DNA from: an uncultured Ruminococcus sp.
GTDB lineage: Bacteria > Bacillota > Clostridia > Oscillospirales > Acutalibacteraceae
Reading direction: 5' to 3'
Assembly (NCBI GenBank): GCA_958403905.1
Contig: CATXZD010000022.1
Span: 1 to 25,906, forward strand
Length of the DNA stretch: 25,906 bases
The notes under the pieces were generated by a model. It worked only from the letters and a program-made list of their open reading frames with translations, made no database searches and was not told the origin of the DNA. Shown in pieces: positions 20,861 to 25,906 of this stretch. Both the position numbers and the translations under genes were made by a program. The stretch's first letter is position 1. Each line of letters starts with the position of its first letter.

Positions 20861-20937
20861 TCAACGTATGCTATTATTCCAACGCTAAATTTTCGTTTAT
20901 CTCTTTAACATTCAATAAATCAAGTATAATCAAAACA

Positions 20938-20971
20938 AAGTCGGGCTGACCAAAAATGGTCAGTCCGACTT
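20938..20971 (-). terminator. Terminator of malQ-glgP
   Basis: A 14-bp stem AAGTCGGACTGACC/GGTCAGCCCGACTT with loop ATTTTT; on the minus strand it is followed by TGTTTTGATT. It lies 33 bases after the glgP stop. Confidence 0.85.
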
Positions 20972-21003
20972 GTTCTTCATTGCGAACCGGAACGTTCGAC
21001 AAA

Positions 21004-23379
21004 TTATTTCTTTATATTCTTGTAGGAAGTATGCCAGATTTCCTTAGCGTACTCTACAATTGCACGGTCTGATGAGAACTTGCCTGCGTTTGCGACGTTC
21101 ATCAGGCACTTTTTGCCGAATGCCTTTCTGTCTGCATAATCAGCGTTAGCCTTGATTTTTGCGTCAACATAAAGGGGAAGATCGTAGATAAGGAAGTAGT
21201 GGTCAGCCTCCTGCCACGATGTGCCCTTAAGGAGTGCGTCGTGGAGTTCTTTAAAGCTACCCTCACCCTGAGCGCCGTCATCATCAAATGTGCCGTCAAT
21301 AAGTGTATCGACAACTCTCTTGATTTCGGGGTTAGCGTCATAAAGAGCCTTGGGATTGTAGCCCTCTGCCTTAAGCTTTTCAATATCCTCAACTCTTGCG
21401 CCGAAGATATATTCGTTTTCTTCGCCTGCGCACTCTGCAATTTCGATATTAGCACCATCATATGTGCCGAGTGTAACTGCACCGTTGAGCATAAACTTCA
21501 TATTACCTGTACCGGAAGCCTCAAGACCTGCTGTTGAAGTCTGTTCTGAAATATCAGCAGCAACAACAATCTTTTCAGCATAAGATACGTTGTAGTTTGA
21601 AATGAAATAAACCTGGAGAAGATCCTTTGTATCGGGATCATTGTTTACAAGGTCAGCAATCTCGTTGATGTACTTAATGATTGCCTTTGCTCTTGCATAA
21701 CCGGGAGCTGCCTTTGCACCGAAGATGAATGTTGTGGGAGTCCAGTTAGTGAGCTTCTTCTCTTTTAATCTAAAGTAGATTGTCATTATGGAGAAAGCAT
21801 TTAACAGCTGTCTTTTATACTCGTGAAGGCGCTTAACCTGAACATCATAAATAGAATCGGGGTTTACATCAAAGCCGTCCATCTTCTTGATGTATTCGGC
21901 AAGCTGAACCTTCTTCTTCTTCTTGATGTTGTTAAACTTTGTGATTGTTCTAGCGTCCATACAGTCGTTGAGTTTTGAGAGAAGCGAAAGGTCTGTAAGC
22001 CACTCGTCAGAGCCAACCTTTTCTGTGATGAGAGCAGAAAGCTCAGGGTTGCAAAGACCTAACCAACGGCGCTGTGTGATACCGTTTGTCTTATTCTGGA
22101 ATCTCTCGGGATATATCTGATACCATTCCTTAAGAACATCGTCCTTAAGAATCTCTGTGTGGAGCTGTGCAACACCGTTTACATAAGTAGCGGCATAAGT
22201 TGCAAGTCTTGCCATATGAACAACATTGCCGTCAATAATGCGCATTTTAGCCTTCATCTCTTCGGAAACGCCCTTAGCAGTAAGCTCTTCCTGGCACTTA
22301 TTGGCAATAAGGCAGATGATGTGATAAATTTCGGGGATAACCTGAGTCATAAGGTCAGCAGGCCACTTTTCAAGAGCCTCGCCTAAAACTGTATGGTTAG
22401 TATATGAGCAAGTCTTTCTTGCAATTTCAAATGCTTCGTCAAAGCTTAAGCCTTCGTTCTGAAGAAGTCTTACAAGCTCGGGAACGCATGATACAGGGTG
22501 AGTATCGTTAAGCTGAATAGCGTTTTCCTTTGCAAAGAAGCTGAAATCATTGCCGTGCTTTGCCTTGTAACGGCGCATAATGTCCTGAAGTGAAGCCGAG
22601 CAGAAGAAGTACTGCTGCTTTAAGCGGAGCACCTTGCCCTCGTACTTGTTATCGTTGGGATAAAGAACCTTTGAGATGTTCTCAGCGTCGTTCTTTTCCT
22701 TAACAGCTCTGTCGTACTCTGTATCGTTGAAAGCAGTAAAGTCAAAATCATTTACAGCCTCAGCCTGCCAAAGACGGAGTGTGTTGATGTTGTTTGTCTT
22801 GCAGCCGATAACAGCCATATCATAAGGAACAGCCTTAACTGTCTGATCCTTGAAAGCAACTGTTACAGCATCGTCCTCAACACGGAGACACCAGGGATCT
22901 TCAAATTTCTGCCAGTTGTCGGCAACTTCTACCTGATATCCGTCCTCAATAAGCTGTTTAAAAAGGCCGTATTTATAGCGGATGCCATAGCCGTCAAGCG
23001 GAACTTCCTGAGTTGCAGCACTGTCAAGATAGCAAGCTGCAAGTCTGCCAAGACCGCCGTTACCGAGGGCTGCGTCATCGATTTCCTCAAACACGTTGAT
23101 GTCAACGCCTTTTTTCTTGAGCATCTTCTTAACGTCCTCAAGAATTCCGAGGCAGTAGAGGTTGTTGTACATCATTCTGCCCATAAGGAACTCAGCAGAG
23201 AAATAGTAAGCTCTGCGTTCGTTGTTGTGTTTAGCCTTGCTCTTAGCCCAGTTGTCTGCAATTTCGCCCATAACAGCCTTGCCGAGAGAAAGATGAAGCT
23301 CGGAAGGATTAAGCTCTTCAACTTTTTTGCAATACATAGACTGTGCTGTAAGTTCAAGCTTTTCCATAATATTACCCAT
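21004..23379 (-). CDS. glgP: Glycogen/maltodextrin phosphorylase
   Basis: GlgP releases glucose-1-phosphate from the non-reducing ends of alpha-1,4-glucans using phosphate and PLP. The 791-residue length is standard. Seen in order: RRAYYFSAEFLMGR near 56-69, GNGGLGRLAACYLDS near 106-120, GIRYKYGLF (132-140), QLNDTHP, the VKRLHEYKRQLLN stretch, and the PLP site EASGTGNMKF with Lys628. Start MGNIM is chosen because GGAGG (23388-23392) is eight bases upstream; this site lies inside the last codons of malQ, whose stop is three bases before the ATG. Coupled expression with malQ is very likely: MalQ makes chains that GlgP can shorten. The terminator at 20938-20971 closes the unit. Confidence 0.97.
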   Translation of the reverse strand: MGNIMEKLELTAQSMYCKKVEELNPSELHLSLGKAVMGEIADNWAKSKAKHNNERRAYYFSAEFLMGRMMYNNLYCLGILEDVKKMLKKKGVDINVFEEIDDAALGNGGLGRLAACYLDSAATQEVPLDGYGIRYKYGLFKQLIEDGYQVEVADNWQKFEDPWCLRVEDDAVTVAFKDQTVKAVPYDMAVIGCKTNNINTLRLWQAEAVNDFDFTAFNDTEYDRAVKEKNDAENISKVLYPNDNKYEGKVLRLKQQYFFCSASLQDIMRRYKAKHGNDFSFFAKENAIQLNDTHPVSCVPELVRLLQNEGLSFDEAFEIARKTCSYTNHTVLGEALEKWPADLMTQVIPEIYHIICLIANKCQEELTAKGVSEEMKAKMRIIDGNVVHMARLATYAATYVNGVAQLHTEILKDDVLKEWYQIYPERFQNKTNGITQRRWLGLCNPELSALITEKVGSDEWLTDLSLLSKLNDCMDARTITKFNNIKKKKKVQLAEYIKKMDGFDVNPDSIYDVQVKRLHEYKRQLLNAFSIMTIYFRLKEKKLTNWTPTTFIFGAKAAPGYARAKAIIKYINEIADLVNNDPDTKDLLQVYFISNYNVSYAEKIVVAADISEQTSTAGLEASGTGNMKFMLNGAVTLGTYDGANIEIAECAGEENEYIFGARVEDIEKLKAEGYNPKALYDANPEIKRVVDTLIDGTFDDDGAQGEGSFKELHDALLKGTSWQEADHYFLIYDLPLYVDAKIKANADYADRKAFGKKCLMNVANAGKFSSDRAIVEYAKEIWHTSYKNIKK

Positions 23380-23382
23380 TGT

Positions 23383-24879
23383 TTAGTCCTCCAGTCGTCC
23401 GCTATTTACAGACATTGTTTTTAATTTATCTGCAAGCTCTTCTGTAAGAGCATCGCTTTCAAGTCGCCATGTCCAGTTTCCGCCGAGAGTTGACGGAGTA
23501 TTCATTCTTGCGTCTTTACCAAGACCCAGAATATCCTGCATAGGAACAACAGCCATTCCTGCCTTACTTTCGTAGGCAGTGCGGATAAGTCCCCAGTTAA
23601 ACGGCTCGTCCTCAGGCATTTTGCAGTAGCTTCTTGCGTAGGCAACATCTTCGGGGTCAGCTGTTTCAACCCAGCCCATAAGGGTGTCGTTGTCGTGCGT
23701 ACCTGTATAAACTACGCAGTTTTCTGTATATTTATGCGGAAGGTAGTCGTTTTCCTCACCGCTGTCAAAAGCAAATTCAAGAACCTTCATTCCCGGATAG
23801 CCTGTCTGCTCCATAAGCTCGGTTACATCGGGAGTAAGAGTTCCGAGGTCCTCAGCAACAATATCGATTTTACCGAGAGCTTCTTCCATCATTTCAAAGA
23901 ACTTGATTCTCGGACCTACAACCCATTCGCCGTTGATTGCGTTTTCGGCAGGGTATGGAATTGAATAGTAGCTTGCAAAAGCTCTGAAATGGTCAATTCT
24001 TGTAATATCATACAGCTTGGAAGCCGCCTTGATACGCTCAAACCACCAATCGTAATCTGTCTGCTCAAGGTAGTCCCAGTCATACAGAGGGTTGCCCCAA
24101 AGCTGACCTGTTGCTGAGAAATAGTCGGGCGGGCAGCCTGCAACCGCAATCGGATCACCGTCATCATAAAGCTGGAACAGCTCGGGATTTGCCCAGGTAT
24201 CTGCGCTGTCCATTGCCACGTAGATAGGCATATCTCCCAAAATCTTAATACCCAAACCGTTTACATATGCACGGAAAGACTCCCACTGCTCATAAAATTT
24301 AAACTGAACAAATTTCCAGAAGTCAACGTCATTTTTAAGCTTGCGTTCGTAACGCTTAACAGCAGTTTCTTCGTGCATTTTGATTTCTTCGTCGGGCCAT
24401 TCAGTCCACGAAACCATATTAAAGCTCTTTTTAACAGCCATATAGAGAGCATAATTTTTCAGCCAACCGCTGTTTTTACGCTTGAATGACGAAAAGGCTT
24501 TCTGCTCATCCTTGCTGAGCTTTTTGAAGTTATCATAAGCAATCTTTAAAACTTCAAACCTGCTGTTGTAAATTTTTTCATAATCAACCTCGGCATTGTT
24601 ACTGCCCCAGTCAAAACTTTCAATCTGTTCTTTTGTAACAAGACCCTCGTCACAAAGAGTATCAAGGTCAATCAGATAGGGATTGCCTGCATAGGTTGAA
24701 AAGGACTGGTACGGTGAATCGCCGTAGCTTGTCGGACCAACGGGAAGAATCTGCCAAACAGTCTGACCTGCTTTTTTGAGGAAGTCAGCAAATTTGCGCG
24801 CTTCTTTGCCTATAGTGCCGATTCCGTAGGGGGACGGAAGCGAAGTAATTGAGAGAAGAATACCTGCGCTTCTAGCCAT
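23383..24879 (-). CDS. malQ: 4-alpha-glucanotransferase (amylomaltase)
   Basis: MalQ, family GH77, transfers segments between maltodextrins and releases glucose. Start ATG 24879 gives 498 residues and has GGAG nine bases upstream; an ATG five codons earlier overlaps that GGAG, and the longer frame runs through the leader. PVGPTSYGDSPYQS near 47-60 and YAGNPYLID are typical. The catalytic residues are Asp296 (RIDHFR), Glu343 (AEDLG) and Asp396 (THDND), spaced as in characterised amylomaltases. It leads the malQ-glgP operon behind a good promoter; the roughly 100-base leader has a GTTGCG/CGCAGCAAC hairpin with one bulge. Confidence 0.97.
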   Translation of the reverse strand: MARSAGILLSITSLPSPYGIGTIGKEARKFADFLKKAGQTVWQILPVGPTSYGDSPYQSFSTYAGNPYLIDLDTLCDEGLVTKEQIESFDWGSNNAEVDYEKIYNSRFEVLKIAYDNFKKLSKDEQKAFSSFKRKNSGWLKNYALYMAVKKSFNMVSWTEWPDEEIKMHEETAVKRYERKLKNDVDFWKFVQFKFYEQWESFRAYVNGLGIKILGDMPIYVAMDSADTWANPELFQLYDDGDPIAVAGCPPDYFSATGQLWGNPLYDWDYLEQTDYDWWFERIKAASKLYDITRIDHFRAFASYYSIPYPAENAINGEWVVGPRIKFFEMMEEALGKIDIVAEDLGTLTPDVTELMEQTGYPGMKVLEFAFDSGEENDYLPHKYTENCVVYTGTHDNDTLMGWVETADPEDVAYARSYCKMPEDEPFNWGLIRTAYESKAGMAVVPMQDILGLGKDARMNTPSTLGGNWTWRLESDALTEELADKLKTMSVNSGRLED

Positions 24880-24983
24880 AAAAATCAACTCCATTCTGAC
24901 GGATATTAAATTTTTAACTCTGCAAAGCTTGGCGTTGCTGCGTTTTGGGCGCAACACACCCACAACTCCACAGTATCAATATA

Positions 24984-25012
24984 ATATTAGCACATAATAA
25001 TTTTTTTTACAA
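24984..25012 (-). promoter_or_regulatory. Promoter of malQ-glgP
   Basis: On the minus strand TTGTAA (25007-25012), 17 bases, TAATAT (24984-24989) preceded by TGC, an extended -10. The start near 24977 gives a leader of about 98 bases. No obvious CcpA-type operator was seen. Confidence 0.65.
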
Positions 25013-25049
25013 GTTTTTTTTGGAATTCTTACTTTATTATAACTTTATT

Positions 25050-25604
25050 TTACATTTGCTCGTAAATAATGTTCAAAATTGTGAATAAAACCGCGTCAGA
25101 TGTGAGTTTCCTGATGTAATTTCTTGAATTCGCCCTGTTTGAAGCAAGGCTGAAATCAAACTTTAATGCATAAGTTTTGTTTTTTGTACATACTCCGCAG
25201 TACACCAAGCCCACGGGCTTTTCGGGAGTGCCTCCGGTTGGGCCTGCAATACCCGTTGTGCTTATTCCTATATCGGCGTTTGACAGCTTTTTTACGCCCT
25301 CAGCCATCTGTATTGCAGTTTCTGCCGAAACTGCGCCGAGCACGCTCAGCGTTTCTTCGTTTACGCCGAGAACCTTGTGCTTTATCTCGTTTGAGTAGGA
25401 ACAGATTCCGCAGTCGAAAACCTCGCTTGAACCGCTTACACGGGTTATGCGTTCGCTTACAAGTCCGCCTGTACAGCTTTCGGCAGTCGCCACTTTAAGC
25501 CTTTTTTTTTCAAGCGTTTGGACTACGTTTTCCTGCAAGGTGTCGGCATTTAAATTATTTTTTCTCAAAAGCTGAATTATATCAGTTTCAGTCAAAGTTA
25601 TCAT
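25050..25604 (-). CDS. pncC: CinA C-terminal domain protein, NMN deamidase type (PncC)
   Basis: A 184-residue stand-alone CinA C-terminal domain. Such proteins (PncC/YgaD) deamidate nicotinamide mononucleotide to nicotinate mononucleotide in pyridine nucleotide salvage. Motifs: ATAESCTGGLVSERIT (39-54), VSGSSEVFDCGICSYSNEIK split near 56-75, GAVSAETA (90-97) and TGIAGPTGGTPEKPVGLVY (117-135). The N-terminal MoCF-like domain of full CinA is absent; about 25 unrelated residues precede the domain. GAGGT lies eight bases before the ATG. That ribosome binding site follows at once on the edge of an R6 repeat (ACGTTTAAAAAG), so promoter and leader are probably inside repeat block 6. Confidence 0.92.
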   Translation of the reverse strand: MITLTETDIIQLLRKNNLNADTLQENVVQTLEKKRLKVATAESCTGGLVSERITRVSGSSEVFDCGICSYSNEIKHKVLGVNEETLSVLGAVSAETAIQMAEGVKKLSNADIGISTTGIAGPTGGTPEKPVGLVYCGVCTKNKTYALKFDFSLASNRANSRNYIRKLTSDAVLFTILNIIYEQM

Positions 25605-25616
25605 ATATATTACCTC

Positions 25617-25726
25617 TTTTTAAACGTTTTTTAAACGTTATATACGTCGGACTTAAAATAAACCTCGGTATCTCGGGAGTCAGCCATTCTTCTAAGTCTT
25701 GCACAGGATACAACTCGCCTTCATCT
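25617..25726 (-). repeat. R6 module, copy 6
   Basis: Minus strand GAGTTGTATCCTGTGCAAG ... ACCGAGG ... ACGTTTAAAAAACGTTTAAA. Open in the shared phase (ELYPVQDLEEWLTPEIPRF...) up to the pncC start region. Confidence 0.75.
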
Positions 25727-25753
25727 ATTGTTATTGTATTACATCAACATTTT

Positions 25754-25836
25754 CGTAGGGGACGGGTTCCCACACGTCCCATTCACAAAAATCGCATTGC
25801 AATTTTTGTGTGGACACGGCACTCCGTGTCCCTACG
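25754..25836 (+). repeat. P2 three-armed palindromic element, copy 3
   Basis: Ends CGTAGGG (25754-25760) and CCCTACG (25830-25836). Arm 1 is as in copy 2; arm 2 CACAAAAATCGCA/TTGCAATTTTTGTG has a mismatch; arm 3 GGACACGG/CCGTGTCC has loop CACT. Confidence 0.85.
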
Positions 25837-25906
25837 AAAGTAAATGCAACATTTTATTTATATCCGTATCCGTGTGGGATAATAACACAAACGTTTGTAT
25901 TAAATC

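Larger units (their letters stand above)
20217..20905 (+). repeat. Composite intergenic repeat block 5
   Basis: The convergent purL-glgP gap contains edge motif TAAAGAGTGGAGTGG, R5 (20236-20272), double R4 (20280-20305), R8 (20317-20410), R4 (20411-20425), a second partial R8 (20471-20503), half a P2 (GGGACG...CGTCCCCTACG, 20506-20532), R9 (20533-20600), P1 (20602-20626), R4 (20628-20642), R6 (20686-20772), full P2 (20778-20860) and the P2 right flank (to 20905). R7 and P3 are absent. No gene is supported. Confidence 0.8.
25617..25906 (-). repeat. Composite intergenic repeat block 6 (continues off right edge)
   Basis: On the minus strand, in the same order as blocks 2, 3 and 5, it reads R9 (25837-25906, cut by the window end), a full P2 (25754-25836) in the place where others have P1, then R6 (25617-25726) leading into the pncC ribosome binding site. 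It has no gene. Confidence 0.8.

Noticed and set aside
20685..20888. ORFs at 20685-20888 and 8671-8874 as genes
   Set aside because: They are R6 modules. The open phase is noted as a finding, but without a start signal and with stops in two copies a gene call is not justified.
20236..20905. CRISPR array
   Set aside because: Repeats are not evenly spaced, spacers are not unique sequences of equal length, and no cas gene is present.

Overview
This window looks like a chromosomal segment of a low-GC anaerobic member of the Clostridia (Bacillota), most likely an Oscillospirales/Ruminococcaceae-type gut bacterium. The evidence is AT-rich intergenic DNA with consensus sigma-A promoters, GGAGG ribosome binding sites, occasional TTG/GTG starts, a long single-chain PurL with fused glutaminase domain, an Hrb-type flavin reductase-rubredoxin next to rubrerythrin (strict-anaerobe oxygen/NO defence), and a cytoplasmic alpha-glucan pathway. 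The genus is an inference; no rRNA body is included.

Layout. 1-172 (-): perfect-consensus promoter and leader of what is probably an rRNA operon running off the left edge. 367-1449 (+): six-pass membrane protein with a C-terminal zinc ribbon. 1511-1867 (-): tRNA-Met, tRNA-Glu and tRNA-Leu under a perfect-consensus promoter. 2375-5392 (-): yjbQ-ddl-murF, which makes D-Ala-D-Ala and adds it to the peptidoglycan precursor. 5418-6228: tspO bracketed by two copies of one terminator hairpin. 6242-7273 (-): HAD-family hydrolase and a small protein. 7457-8101 (+): endonuclease III. 8857-12053 (-): ZapA, a U32 RNA-hydroxylase-like protein and dUTPase. 12407-15903 (+): GH13 alpha-glucan hydrolase, Hrb, rubrerythrin. 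16392-20159 (+): purL. 21004-25012 (-): malQ-glgP. 25050-25604 (-): pncC-type CinA domain. GH13, MalQ and GlgP together would degrade internal maltodextrin/glycogen to glucose-1-phosphate and short sugars.

The unusual content is not a protein gene. Six intergenic regions (about 1.89-2.33, 8.09-8.86, 14.90-15.35, 15.95-16.30, 20.22-20.91 and 25.62-25.91 kb; near 11% of the window) are built from the same short modules, in nearly the same order, though different modules are missing at different loci. Here the modules are called R5 (AT-rich ACAATTAAC repeats), R4 (GAG-TRC-CTC hairpin followed by GGCAAATTT), R8, R7, P3 (palindromic element bounded by GTAGGG/CCCTAC), R9, P1/P2 (palindromes bounded by CGTAGGG/CCCTACG) and R6 (a ~95-bp module of constant length). 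P2 and P3 can fold as a closing stem enclosing three hairpins. Several stems differ in sequence between copies while keeping pairing, including G-U substitutions, which argues for selection on structure. No transposase or other enzyme gene is in the window, so how they spread is open. One block supplies the stop codons, or DNA at the stop codons, of both flanking convergent genes (nth and dut).

All calls are by reading sequence; no database search or folding program was run.
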